Positions 11,459-22,300 of a DNA stretch of 64,000 nt are shown here, in pieces. Position numbers and translations under genes: made by a program. A model generated the notes under the pieces. That model was given only the letters and a program-made list of their open reading frames with translations. It did not search any database and was not told the DNA's origin. The first letter of the stretch is position 1. The number at the start of each line of letters is the position of its first letter. Source of the stretch: Pedobacter sp. SL55 (GTDB taxonomy: Bacteria > Bacteroidota > Bacteroidia > Sphingobacteriales > Sphingobacteriaceae); the NCBI RefSeq assembly GCF_026625705.1, contig NZ_CP113059.1, forward strand, positions 248,001-312,000, read 5' to 3'.

Positions 11459-12769
11459 TTAGCCCCTTTTTAAATGCGGCTTAAATGTATGCGTGTTTAC
11501 CGTGGCCTTTAACTCATGCAAAATGTTATACAAACCAAAATTTGTACGGTTAATGTAGATGAAATGTTTAACCCCACGGGCTTGTTTAAACTCTGGCATT
11601 TTGGCAATTTTTTCGCCATAACTATAAAGTGACTCAAAAAAATCGTTCTGGCTAAAATCAAATGTTGGGGTTACGTAGGGTTTTGCAAAAAGCGAAATCA
11701 TTTCTTTATAGGCCTTATAGTAAAATTCGATTTGAGCCGGCGTATCATTCGGCAAAATCATTTCCAACTGACGAAAGGCTTTGATGGTTTCTTCCTTGTT
11801 TTCGAATAAATCTGTAGAAGTTAAGCTGAAAAACGGTTCGTAAAAATCATCGGGCATTTCTTTGATACAACCAAAATCTATAGCTCCCAATTTTTCATCG
11901 CTGGTAATTAAAAAATTGCCCGGATGCGGATCTGCATGCACCTTACGCAACTCATGTTGCTGGAAATTGTAGAAATCCCAAAGTGCCTGACCTATTTTAT
12001 TTTTCAGCGCTTGCGAAGGATTAGTGGCCAAAAACTCTTTCAAATGTAGCCCTTCTATCCAATCCATGGTGATGATTCTATTACTAGAAAGTGCCGGATA
12101 ATACGTAGGGAATACCACATTATTTAGGTTCTTGCAGGCCTCGGCAAATTCGATAGAGCTACGCACTTCGCGTTCGTAATCGGTTTCTTCCAACAGGCGT
12201 TCTTCTACCTCTTTAATGTAAATGTTCAACTCTTTTTCGCTCATGCCCAACAAACGAAAAGCAAAAGGTTTTATCAGTTTTAGATCAGAAGAAATACTAT
12301 CGCCAACTCCAGGGTATTGAATTTTTACCGCCAGTTTTTTACCATTCAGTTCTGCCTCGTGAACCTGGCCAATAGATGCAGCGTGGGTAGATTTGATGTT
12401 AAACTTATCATAAATCTTATCGGGAGTTTTACCGAAACTTTTGGTAAAAGTGCGCACAATGAGTGGCCCAGATAAAGGTGGTGCATTGTATTGCGACTGC
12501 GTAAATTTATTTACATAAGCTCTTGGCAAAATATTTTTGTCCATGCTTAACATTTGCGCAACTTTTAAGGCAGAGCCTTTCAATTCGCTCAAAGAGCTGT
12601 AGATATCTGCCGCATTATCTTCATTCAATTCATCACGGCTTAGCGCAGGATTGAAGATTTTTTTAGAATAGTGTTTAATATAATTTCCGCCAATCTGTAA
12701 GCCTGTTTTCACAAATTTAGCAGAACGCTCTACCTTGGTGGTAGGCATGGTTTCTTGTGCTTTCATCAT
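11459..12769 (-). CDS. ABC1/AarF (UbiB-like) atypical kinase family protein
   Basis: 436 residues. The ADCK features are visible: a KxGQ-like motif (KVAQ, 69-72), the A-rich loop ASIGQVHEA (131-139), the lysine of AVKIQ, the catalytic block HADPHPGNF and the metal-binding DFG. UbiB-type proteins support quinone synthesis or lipid homeostasis; Sphingobacteria use menaquinone, so the exact role is open. It lies only 2 bp after the TetR-like gene and both are on the reverse strand, so they form an operon. Confidence 0.9.
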   Translation of the reverse strand: MMKAQETMPTTKVERSAKFVKTGLQIGGNYIKHYSKKIFNPALSRDELNEDNAADIYSSLSELKGSALKVAQMLSMDKNILPRAYVNKFTQSQYNAPPLSGPLIVRTFTKSFGKTPDKIYDKFNIKSTHAASIGQVHEAELNGKKLAVKIQYPGVGDSISSDLKLIKPFAFRLLGMSEKELNIYIKEVEERLLEETDYEREVRSSIEFAEACKNLNNVVFPTYYPALSSNRIITMDWIEGLHLKEFLATNPSQALKNKIGQALWDFYNFQQHELRKVHADPHPGNFLITSDEKLGAIDFGCIKEMPDDFYEPFFSLTSTDLFENKEETIKAFRQLEMILPNDTPAQIEFYYKAYKEMISLFAKPYVTPTFDFSQNDFFESLYSYGEKIAKMPEFKQARGVKHFIYINRTNFGLYNILHELKATVNTHTFKPHLKRG

Positions 12770-12771
12770 AG

Positions 12772-13425
12772 TTAAAAACCCATTTTCTCTTTTAATTTTC
12801 CGTTTTGCGAAAGGAATTTTCCATATTCAAAAAGGTTGTCTATTGGCGAACGCTGAAACAGATCGAAAGTAACCTGTAGGCCACGCTCAATAGCTTCATC
12901 GGTTTTTTCAAAGCCAGTGCTATCATCATCTATCCAAAAGTTAAGGATAAAGGCATACTGCACCCAAAGCGCATCTTTATAACGTTTGGCAAAAAACTTA
13001 CGGTCGGCCAATTCGCCATTGGCTAAGCCATCACTAATAATTTCTTCGGCAAAATTTTCGAATATGGGTTTAACACCAGATAAAACTGCCGGCGTACCTA
13101 TTTTTTTCGGCTGCTTTTTTAAGCTGTAGATGACAAAACTTCTTTGGCTTTTTAGCAGCTCTATATAGCTGTAAAAGAAAGACAACATCTTTTCGCGAGA
13201 AGAATATTGCTCCCAAAGTTCCTGTTTTTTAATTTCGTCAATAGTTTCTACGGTTAGCTCAAACCAAATGTTTTTTTCTATGCTATCAAAAGAAGCATAA
13301 AAAGTATAAAATTCGGCCTCGGTAATTTTTAATTTCTTAACAAAACTATAAACTGATTTAGGTTGCTCGTTATTTGTTAGAACATAATCGATATAACCTT
13401 TTTTGATTTGTGCCTGCGTTGCCAT
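12772..13425 (-). CDS. TetR-family-like transcriptional regulator
   Basis: 217 residues. The N-terminal 50 residues (AQIKKGYIDYVLTN ... SVYSFVKKLKITEAEFYTFYASF) have the layout of a TetR three-helix DNA-binding domain, though with a weak helix-turn-helix; the rest is an all-helical ligand/dimer domain. It is the first gene of a two-gene unit with the ABC1 kinase and probably controls its own operon. The start at ATG 13425 is preceded by AT-rich sequence. Confidence 0.75.
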   Translation of the reverse strand: MATQAQIKKGYIDYVLTNNEQPKSVYSFVKKLKITEAEFYTFYASFDSIEKNIWFELTVETIDEIKKQELWEQYSSREKMLSFFYSYIELLKSQRSFVIYSLKKQPKKIGTPAVLSGVKPIFENFAEEIISDGLANGELADRKFFAKRYKDALWVQYAFILNFWIDDDSTGFEKTDEAIERGLQVTFDLFQRSPIDNLFEYGKFLSQNGKLKEKMGF

Positions 13426-13555
13426 TTTCTTTTATTTTAAAAACGTAAAAAAAGTAGTATTGGTTTGTGCAACCACTCAAATTTAAGACTTTATTTATCA
13501 CGGTTTTGCAATAAAAATTGTGTAGAATTATTCTATTTATTAAATATCCAAAATC

Positions 13556-13613
13556 CAAATCTCGAATAACCAATTATCAATATTCAAATCTCAAATAACC
13601 AATTATCAACACC
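13556..13613. repeat. 29-bp tandem duplication (two copies)
   Basis: Two adjacent 29-bp units beginning CAAATCTC and sharing AATAACCAATTATCAA, with a few substitutions. They lie in the gap between the TetR-like gene and the alkaline phosphatase promoter. Confidence 0.8.
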
Positions 13614-13655
13614 AAATAATACAAAAACTTAACCTTAACCACGCCGTTAGTTAAC

Positions 13656-13684
13656 CTTGTCTTAATCTACAGCCTTTAAATTTG
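13656..13684 (+). promoter_or_regulatory. Promoter of the alkaline phosphatase gene
   Basis: CTTG at 13656-13659, a 17-base spacer, then TAAATTTG (TAnnTTTG) at 13677-13684. The box ends 3 bases before the ATG at 13688, so the transcript probably starts at or next to the start codon. Confidence 0.65.
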
Positions 13685-13687
13685 GCC

Positions 13688-15091
13688 ATGATTAGGAGAG
13701 AATTTTTAAAAACGGGTGCATTATCTGCTCTCGGTGTTTCATTGTTAAGCGCTACCAAGCCATTAGAACAATTACTCGTTTCAAACAAAAACCTTGTTGG
13801 AGAAGCCAAAAACATTATATTTTTAGTTAGCGATGGTATGAGTAGCAGCACACTTACCATGGCCAATCTAGTTTCGCAGCGCATGAACGGCAAGGAAAGC
13901 AAGTGGATTTCGCTTTATCGCGACCGCAGCATAACCCGATCTCTTATGGATACCGCTTCTGCCAACAGCATGGTTACCGACTCTGCTGCTTCGAGCTCTG
14001 CTTGGGGCGGAGGCAAAAGGGTAAATAACGGTTCGCTTAATGTAAATGCAGATGGATCTTTTAACACACCTATTTTACAAAAATTTAAGCATGCTGGTAA
14101 AAAAGTAGGATGCGTTACCACCGTTCCAATTACCCACGCTACGCCAGCTGGTTTTTGCATTGCCAATAAATCTAGAAACAAGCAAGAAGAAATTGCACTG
14201 CAGTACCTACCCTTAAAGTTTGATGTAATGATGGGTGGTGGAGACAAATATTTTAATCCAGCTAAAAGGGCTGATAAGAAAAATGTTTACACGCAGTTTA
14301 CCGAGGCTGGATATCATTTGGTAAAAAACAAATCAGAATTAGCTGCTTTTAAGGGAAATAAGCCTTTATTAGGTATTTTTGCAGCAGACGCACTGCCTTA
14401 TACCGTAGATTATACACACGATAAGGAGCTTCAAAACCAAGTGCCCACGCTAGCCGAGATGACAGAAAATGCTATAGCGCTAATGAAAGAACACCCAGAA
14501 GGTTTTGTACTGCAAGTTGAAGGGGGAAAAGTGGACTGGGCGGCACACTCCAACGACTCTCCAGGTCTGCTATTTGACCAGCTTGAGTTTGATTTGGCCG
14601 TAGAAAAAGCGATGAATTTTGCCGAAAAAGACAAAAATACGCTTGTAATTATTACTACAGACCACGGCAATGGCAACCCAGCTATCTTTGGAGAAGATGA
14701 TGTAGATCAAAAATTTGATTTGCTACAAAAATTTAGACATAGTAACGATTGGGTACTTAACCGTATACAAAACAGCATGCCGCCAAGCCAATTGATTGAA
14801 CTTATCAATGATGCGCAAGGATATACCATTTCAAATATGCAAGCAAAAAATCTATTGTCGCATTACGAAAAACTAGATGGCGGAGGATTATATAATGTAA
14901 GAAAGTTACCTTTTGAGCTATTTGGAAAAATACAGGCCGAGTATACCGCTATACACTGGGCATCTATGGAGCACTCTTCAGACTATGTGGAGCTAGCCGC
15001 TTACGGCCCAGGAAGCGAGCTGATAAACCCGGTGTTACGAAATACAGAACTGCATCAAATTATGTTAAAGGCTGCTGGCATATCTGCTTAG
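13688..15091 (+). CDS. Alkaline phosphatase, Tat-exported
   Basis: 467 residues from ATG 13688 (a TTG two codons earlier is part of the promoter box). The N-terminus MIRREFLKTG is a twin-arginine signal. The PhoA-family metal and nucleophile site is present: SDGMS with Asp49, VTDSAAS with the phosphoryl-accepting Ser99, and TTDHGNG and EHSSDY for the zinc sites. It releases inorganic phosphate from organic esters in the periplasm. It converges on the phospholipase C gene, whose product would supply phosphorylated head groups; a bidirectional hairpin at 15163-15196 separates them. Confidence 0.93.
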   Translation: MIRREFLKTGALSALGVSLLSATKPLEQLLVSNKNLVGEAKNIIFLVSDGMSSSTLTMANLVSQRMNGKESKWISLYRDRSITRSLMDTASANSMVTDSAASSSAWGGGKRVNNGSLNVNADGSFNTPILQKFKHAGKKVGCVTTVPITHATPAGFCIANKSRNKQEEIALQYLPLKFDVMMGGGDKYFNPAKRADKKNVYTQFTEAGYHLVKNKSELAAFKGNKPLLGIFAADALPYTVDYTHDKELQNQVPTLAEMTENAIALMKEHPEGFVLQVEGGKVDWAAHSNDSPGLLFDQLEFDLAVEKAMNFAEKDKNTLVIITTDHGNGNPAIFGEDDVDQKFDLLQKFRHSNDWVLNRIQNSMPPSQLIELINDAQGYTISNMQAKNLLSHYEKLDGGGLYNVRKLPFELFGKIQAEYTAIHWASMEHSSDYVELAAYGPGSELINPVLRNTELHQIMLKAAGISA

Positions 15092-15162
15092 GCCTAAACT
15101 CAGCAAATCAAACAAAAAGAGACGATACTAAAAGCAAAAATTTGATTTTCAATAGATCAAAA

Positions 15163-15196
15163 AGCCCTGTTTCAATCCTTATATTGAAATAGGGCT
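15163..15196. terminator. Bidirectional terminator between phosphatase and phospholipase C genes
   Basis: A 14-bp stem AGCCCTGTTTCAAT / ATTGAAATAGGGCT with loop CCTTAT. On the reverse strand it is followed by TTTTT, which suits the phospholipase transcript best; the forward side has only a mixed A/T tail. Confidence 0.8.
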
Positions 15197-15253
15197 AAAT
15201 TTAAACGCTCCGCTTTATTTTATATGTAATAAACTCAGGTTATTTAACAATAA

Positions 15254-17762
15254 CTATTTTTTTGCCAACAGTCTGCCCATTAACGGATCTGAAGTTGACT
15301 CCCTTCCAGTCTCCACACGGCCCGCATATTGCTGAGAGAAGGTTTCGTCTCCTTCAATCTCAATTGTAAAATCATACCATCCTCCACTCTGCTGGCTAGG
15401 TAAAATTAACTGCTGATTGCTTCCTTTTTTTAAAGATATTACCTGCCTAGCTGCACCGTAAGCATTATCGGTAACCAGCACCTTCATGTTCCTATCTGCC
15501 AACAGATTTACCGCCATATTACCCGAAACCTTTTTATAGTTTAAGCGTTCGGCATCAACTTTTACAACGAGGCCCGAAGCCTTTTTTGTCCCTTTAAAGC
15601 ATCTAAAAAACCCATTTGCACCATAACAATCTAACTGGTAGTAGTTACCTATAAAACTTGCAATTGGCCATTGATAGCTAAGCTTATCACCTGGGATAAC
15701 ACAAAAATTCCATTGGTTCATTTCAACAGCGGGGCCATTATTTTTAACCATGAAACTGCCTGGTGCGTAAACCTGAAATACACCTGCTGCACTTTTACCG
15801 CCAAACAAGGTTTTACCCGCCGCAAATTGCATTTCCAGTATTCCGTTTTTAAGCTCAAATAAATTTACCTCATGCTCGTATGGTAATGCGTTTGATGGCT
15901 TTACACCCGGCTCTTGCGCTGGACATAGCTTTTCTACACGTCCATTTTTCTTGGCCTCATTTATCTGCTGTTGTGTAACTGCGTTAAAATTACCTGGCAA
16001 CGGCTTATAGCGGGCGGCATAAATACGTTCAATAAACTTATTACGCTCAAGGCTTTCTAGGTTTACGGGCTTACTATCTGCCGTTCTAAATATAGAGGTA
16101 AGATCTCCGCAAGCATGTCTACGCCAATCGCTAATGTTGGTCTCTTTGATAACCTTACCGGTTTTGGCAGCAATAAAATGTTCCAAAAACTGCAGGCAAG
16201 ATGTATGATCAAATACCTGTGAATTGACATAGCCACCTTTAGACCAAGGCGAAGCTACAATCATTGGCACCCTAAAACCAAGCCCAATAGGACTGTCGCT
16301 ACCTTCTTGTTGAGGTTTTTTAGGATCTAAGCCCGAAAATTCTGTAGTGGTGTGTATCCCTTCAGATACTTTTCCGGTATGTGGCCTATTGGTATGTGGT
16401 GGTACAAACGGCGATTGATGGTCAAAATAGCCATCGCTTTCGTCGTAGGTAAGTATAAAGATCGTTTTTTTCCATACCTCTTCGTTCTTTGTCAAAATAT
16501 CTAATACTTCAGAAATATACCAAGCGCCATGCCACGGAGACCCTGGATGATCTGAAAAGCGACAGGGAGCTACCAACCAAGAAACCGTAGGCAGTTGCCC
16601 TTGTGCTACATCTTTTCTAAACTGATACAGTACATCGCCCTTAGGCACGGTCATTTCTCTATCGGTGCCGTCATCGTTATACGATATACTTTCTACTTGA
16701 TGATAATCTGGATCGGCAGTATTGGTAACAAAAGCTTTGGCATGGATACTTTTTTCAAAATCAGTTAACTCGCTAAAGCCTTTTTCATGATATACTTTAG
16801 TGGCTGCCGTTACTTTTTCAAGCAAAGCCTTTTTTCACTAAGCTTTTTATCTTCCTCTACAGTTTTAGGAGATTTGGCTTCCAAATGTTGTATTTCGGAA
16901 GGCAACAACGCTGCTTGCTTATTCAAATAGGCTACATGGGCCGGATGATAGCGAACGTTGTACTGCTTAAAAAACTCCAAGCTGTTATCGGTAAAATTGG
17001 CCAGCCAATCTTCTTCTTCGTTTTTAAAGCCCACGGGCACACTTAGCTCGTTTTGATACACTCTCCAAGAAACACCTGCCTCTTCTAAGCGCTCAGGATA
17101 AGTTTTCCACCCTACGTTTTTGTAATCTATTTGCCCGTTAAAAACATGAGGAGTAGAGTTTTCGTCGTGAGGGTTTTCCTTTATTGCCCCCGACCAAAAA
17201 GCAGTACGATTTGGGCTGGTGCCGGTTAAAGTAGAACAAAAATGTTGATCACAAATGGTAAAGGCATCCGCTAGTGCGTAATAAAACGGGATGTCTTTTC
17301 TATCGAAATAGCCCATGGTTAAAGGCATTTGCGCATACGCTCTACCCGCCTTTTTGGCTTCTAACCAAGTGTCCATCTTTCCGTTATTCCTAGCCGCCAC
17401 CATGTCTGTCCACGAATGTGGAAGCGAGCCCATCCAAGTAATTTTAGAGTTGTTGATATCTAACCTAAAAGGAGTAAACGTTTGCCCAGCTTTGTTGGTT
17501 TGGAACCATAACGGATTGCCATTGGTTTGCTTAAGTACCCTCGGATCATTAAACCCCTTACGCCCTTTAACGTACCGAAGGCATGATCAAAAGATCTGTT
17601 TTCTTGCATCAGAAACACCACATGCTCGGCATCTTTATAGGTACTGCCTGGTGCGGCTTCTATAGACATTGCCTTTAGTAACGACGGAGGAACCACGTTG
17701 GCCATGGTAGCCATCCCCGCAAACAGGCTTGTTTTCTTCAGAAAATCTCTCCTAGAATTCAT
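15254..17762 (-). pseudogene. Phosphocholine-specific phospholipase C, broken by two frameshifts
   Basis: Three consecutive reverse-strand frames (17762-17460, 17433-16810, 16825-15254) together give one protein of about 836 residues. It starts with a Tat signal (MNSRRDFLKK), then EHVVFLMQENRSFDH, the phosphoesterase family start, then CSTLTGTSPNR, TYDESDGYFDHQ and two C-terminal beta domains. It would split phosphatidylcholine outside the cytoplasm. The first break is at 17551-17557 (AAACCCC), where one base is missing; the second is at six T at 16830-16835, where seven restore the frame. Two single-base losses at short runs in an otherwise perfect gene point to sequencing error. An intrinsic terminator lies 17 bases upstream of its ATG. 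Confidence 0.9.
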
Positions 17763-17778
17763 GATATTTTACGATTAT

Positions 17779-17812
17779 AAAAAAACGGGACCACTTTTTA
17801 ATATGGTCCCGC
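17779..17812 (-). terminator. Intrinsic terminator between susD and phospholipase C
   Basis: Stem CGGGACCA (17786-17793) / TGGTCCCG (17804-17811), followed on the reverse strand by seven T (17779-17785). It sits 14 bases after the SusD stop and 17 bases before the phospholipase ATG, so it should lower or gate expression of the third gene. Confidence 0.88.
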
Positions 17813-17825
17813 AATATTAAACTAT

Positions 17826-19310
17826 TTATTTGATCCACCAAGTTGCTTGGTTAATAAGATCGTTATTTGCGCCAAACTGGCTGGTAATAGCCTTAGTTAC
17901 ATTTGCTGCATTATTGTTGTACTCTGATTGCGGGTAAATCCATCGATAAGGTACTTCTACTCCAGTTTGCCTACGGTAAGTAGGGTAACCTGTACGCAAG
18001 TGATTAAATAGTGAAGTCCAACCGTTTTGAAAATAGGTTTGGAAATACCGCTGGGTAGTAATTAACTCTATTTTTTGTGCCGTACTTATTGCATTATCAA
18101 AGTTATTAAGAGGCTTGCCGAGGTAGGTCACGGCAGCCGCCTCGTTCACGTAAGTAGATAAACTGGCCACATTGCTCTCGTAAAACTTAAAGTTAGCTTT
18201 TACACTACTTTCGTATAACGCTTTTGCATCAGCGGTAATCCAACCTCGCACCGCACCCTCTGCTAAAATCATTTGTTGCTCTGCATAACCTATTAAAACC
18301 TTTGGTTCGTTCACAGGATCAGAATGATAACGTTCGTGCACCTTTGATACCCTTCCTAGTACCGCCTTATCATTGGTTTCTGCGTAAGGTGCCGCCGGGT
18401 CTCCTCCCTCATAAGAAGTAAAGTCTGAAATCGGCTTGCCCGCTTCCTTTCCTAACCTTGTTTGCGTACAGAATAAAAATAGACGTGGATCTTCCCTTTC
18501 CTTCAATCGTTCTACAAAAGTCATGTCCATGTACATTCCAGACCCAAAACTACTTGAGTTAAATTCTGGGTACCTGTTGCCCTGTTGGTTTAAGAAAACT
18601 AATTTGGCGCTTTCATCTTTTGCAAAAAGCAATTCATTAGCATAGATGTTTGCAAACTTTGCCACAATATCAAGGTCGGTCTCAGTGGTTCTTTTAGATA
18701 AGCTCATCAGTACTTTTAAACGCAATGCATTTACCGCCTTGCGCCAGCTCTGTACCGATCCGTTAAAAATAATATCCCCTTGGATAATTGTATTTTGAGC
18801 TTTAAGGATGTCGTTTGCTTCGCTTAATTCGACAAGAATACCTTTAAAAACATCCTTTTGGGCATCGTAAGCTGGTGTAAACAATTTATCACTCTCGCCC
18901 TTTAAAGCTTGGCTATAAGGAATATCACCAAAGGTAAGGGTCATGTGATAAAAATAATGGGCCCTAAAAAACTTTGCCAGCGCAGTATAGGCAGGTAAAT
19001 TAAGCTTTGCGGCTTCCTCGGCCATCTTGGTAACCACACGTAAGTTATTAAACCCATCAAAATTAGAGCGGTTCCATTTATAGTATTGTTCTAGGTTCTC
19101 GCCATCGCTCTGCACCAGCATTTTGTTGGCATACAAAGGACCTGTACCACCAAACTCCTGAAAAGCTGTCCATTCTACTTTGGTAAGTAACAATTGGGGA
19201 TGAGTTTCTTGAGGCCTATTTGGATCGATATTTAACGCTTCTAGGTCTTTTTTGCATGAAACGGCTAGAAGACAAGCAGCCAGCAAACCTATATTGATTA
19301 ACTTTTTCAT
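17826..19310 (-). CDS. SusD/RagB-like outer-membrane lipoprotein (SusD-like_2 type)
   Basis: 494 residues with a lipoprotein signal (LLAVSCKK, lipid-bearing Cys near 19). NIDPNRPQ after the Cys and the helical TPR-like body with AYTALAKFFRAHYF mark the SusD-like_2 branch. It forms the lid on the SusC channel encoded directly upstream, 17 bp away. With phospholipase C as the next gene, the pair may import a phospholipid breakdown product or another phosphorus- or nitrogen-containing ligand; this is inferred from context. Confidence 0.92.
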   Translation of the reverse strand: MKKLINIGLLAACLLAVSCKKDLEALNIDPNRPQETHPQLLLTKVEWTAFQEFGGTGPLYANKMLVQSDGENLEQYYKWNRSNFDGFNNLRVVTKMAEEAAKLNLPAYTALAKFFRAHYFYHMTLTFGDIPYSQALKGESDKLFTPAYDAQKDVFKGILVELSEANDILKAQNTIIQGDIIFNGSVQSWRKAVNALRLKVLMSLSKRTTETDLDIVAKFANIYANELLFAKDESAKLVFLNQQGNRYPEFNSSSFGSGMYMDMTFVERLKEREDPRLFLFCTQTRLGKEAGKPISDFTSYEGGDPAAPYAETNDKAVLGRVSKVHERYHSDPVNEPKVLIGYAEQQMILAEGAVRGWITADAKALYESSVKANFKFYESNVASLSTYVNEAAAVTYLGKPLNNFDNAISTAQKIELITTQRYFQTYFQNGWTSLFNHLRTGYPTYRRQTGVEVPYRWIYPQSEYNNNAANVTKAITSQFGANNDLINQATWWIK

Positions 19311-19327
19311 TTTTTCGTTGTAAATAA

Positions 19328-22300
19328 TTAGAACTTGAGATTAATTGAACAGCCGATATATCTAGCCGATGGATCTTGTAGATCGCTATCCGTACCAAAA
19401 TCTGGATCTAGGTAAGGCATTTTCTTCCACATCGCCAAGTTGTATCCGTAAAGACTTACATCTAGAGCTTTTATCTTATTCATTTTTATCACTTTGGTAA
19501 TGTCATACCCAATAGATACCCTGCGCAGTTTTACAAAAGAACGATCAAAAGTGTTGGCAAACTTTTCGCTTTCGGCTTCGGTAACCCTAGCTCTGTAAGG
19601 ATACTGTTGAGCCCAAGTTTGCCAGCTTACAGCTTTGGTATTGGCAGCATAGGTACGGGTATCAGAAATAGTAACGCCATTAACGTCGCGAACCAAAGTA
19701 CCGCCGGTAACTACCACACCTGTTGGCACATATACCGGTTTACCAGCAGCGTATTCGGCATCACGATATTCTGTAGATAGCGGATGTTTACCTCCCCACC
19801 ACATTTTTTCGATTGTGGTAGAGTTCATTATACCGCCCACAGCACCGTCGATATCAATGTTTACCACAAAATCTTTGATCTTAAATTTGTTTTGGAAACC
19901 AAATCTCCAACTTGGATCTAGGTTTCCTACTTTTCTTTGGAAAGGATCTCTGATCGGAAGCCCACTATTGGCATCCAAGATCAATTGACCATCAGCACTT
20001 TTTTCCCAAACCGTACTAAAATAACTATCGGCCCTGTCTCCTACCATTAAGTTCCCAAATTTGAGATTGTTGTTGTAAATCTCTTTGAGTTTACGGATAG
20101 ACGATGACCAGTTTACATTAAAATCCCAAGCAAAATTACGGTTGGAGATAGGCTTTGCACCCAATACAATTTCGTATCCGTTGGTTTCATATTTGTTGCC
20201 GTTAACCTTTCTTGTAGCAAACCCAGAGGCCTGCGAAACATTGAGGTCTATGATTTGGTTCTCATCAATGATGTTATAGTAGGTAAAATCTAAACTTATC
20301 TTATTTTTAAACAAGCCCGATGAAAGCCCCAGCTCGTAAGAAGTAGATTTTTCTGGCTCAATTAGCGGATTTACTAAATTACCATTATACCCAACCGAAG
20401 GCGTGCTGCCGTAAGTTACATCTTTGGTGTAAACAGATTGGATACTGTATGGCGACAAATCATTAGAAACTTGAGCCCACGACGCATTCAATTTAACAAA
20501 ATCCAAAGCCTTTGGCATCTTGATATACTCAGACAAGATGGTACTAACGGATGCCGACGGGTAGAAATAAGAGTTAGAACTCGATGGTAAAGTAGACGGC
20601 CAGTCGTTTCGGGCAGTAAAGTTTAGGTACACCGCACGAAATAAATCTAAGTTTGCAGAACCGTAAATACTCTGAATTTCTTTTTGTTCTAAATTGTTAC
20701 TTGCCGCTACGGGCCCCTGTGTATTGTTTAGGCTGTACACAAATGGCACAATGATACCATCTGTACTTTGGTACTGTTGCCTGTAACTTCTGGCAAACTT
20801 AGATGCACCCGCATTAATGGTAAAGGCCAAATTGTTATTTAACTCTTTGGTGTAGGTAGAAAGAAAATCTGCATCAAAGTTAGTTTGGTTCGAGTTCCAG
20901 TTCTTATAATCTCCGTTTCTCGAATCGCCATAGTTCATGTACGACTTAGGGCTTTGCATATCTTCAAAAAGACTGGTATTTCTTAGGTTTCCCCTTGCTT
21001 GCAACGTTAGTCCCGGCGTAACTGTCCAAGCTAAACGCATTAAACCATCTACGGTATTTTTGTTATGTACTTGGTTAAGCTCGTAGGCTGCAAAATACGG
21101 ATTGTTATACCAAGCATAGTTATAGTTGGCCTGCCTGTAACCTTCGGCTCCTGGCACATACATGTGCTCTTTCAAATCTTTGCCGTTCACATCGTCTCCC
21201 ATCCAAATTAAAATGGTGTACATGTGGTTTTTAGGCCCATAACCATATCTTGGGAAATTTGGAGAATAAACTTTGTTGTAAGATAAACTAGCCTCGGCCA
21301 CTAAGTTTTTGGTCAGGTTATAATTCCCACTAAAATTTAATCCGCCAGTGGTTAGCGAGGTGTTAGGCACCTGTCCTTTTTGGTGCGCATATTTGCCCGA
21401 AAAATAAAGTTGGGCTTTCTCGCCCTTATAGGCCATAGATAAGTGGTTATCAGTAACAATCCCTGTGCTTAAAAATTCGCCCAAGTTATCGTGACGTACC
21501 CAATCGGTAGGTACCCTTTCGTACCTTGCCTTATCATTGTAAATGGTTCCACTTACATCTCCCCACCAAGGAATAACAGCCCCAGTCTGTTTATCTCTTA
21601 TAGGGCTGTTCCATTGCCTCACTTTAACACCAGTACCAAACTTAGGTCCCCAAATCATATCACCGTCCGAGATACCACCATCGGCACCATCCCAAAACTC
21701 GTATTTGCCTTGCGATCCGTTACCGTACTCGGTTTGCGTTTCTGGGAAAACCGTGAAGCCTGCAGTAACCATGTTATTTGTACCTGCGTTGATTTCCAGA
21801 CCATCGGCCTTTGCTCTTTTCGTGGTAATGATAATGGCACCATTTTTTCCCCTAGAGCCATAAAGCGCCGAAGCGGTTACGCCTTTCAAGATGTTGATAT
21901 TCTCGATATCCGTAGAAGAAACATCATAAAGGTTACTTTCTACAGGAATACCATCTATTACCAATAATGGTGTTTTTCCCCTAAGGGTAATTTGTGGGCT
22001 TTGGAATATCCCAGTGGGATTGTTTACACTTAAACCCGCAACCTGACCGCTGAGGGCGTTACCAAGGTTCATGGTTTTGGACTTATCCAACACCTCTGTG
22101 TTTACCTCTTGTGTAGCATATCCTAATTTTCTTTTTTGTTGTTTAATACCGATGGCGGTAACTACTACCTCATTTAGGTTAGATGCTTCCATTTGAAGTA
22201 CGATTTCAAAAACGGTCTTTGTACCTACCGATACTTCCTGAGTCTTGAAACCAACCAAAGAAAACACCAATATATCTGATGATTGTACCTTGAGGTTAAA

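Noticed and set aside
21491..21967. Long forward ORFs antisense to susC
   Set aside because: They overlap each other in several frames within the plug-domain region of a clear SusC gene and show no protein family features.
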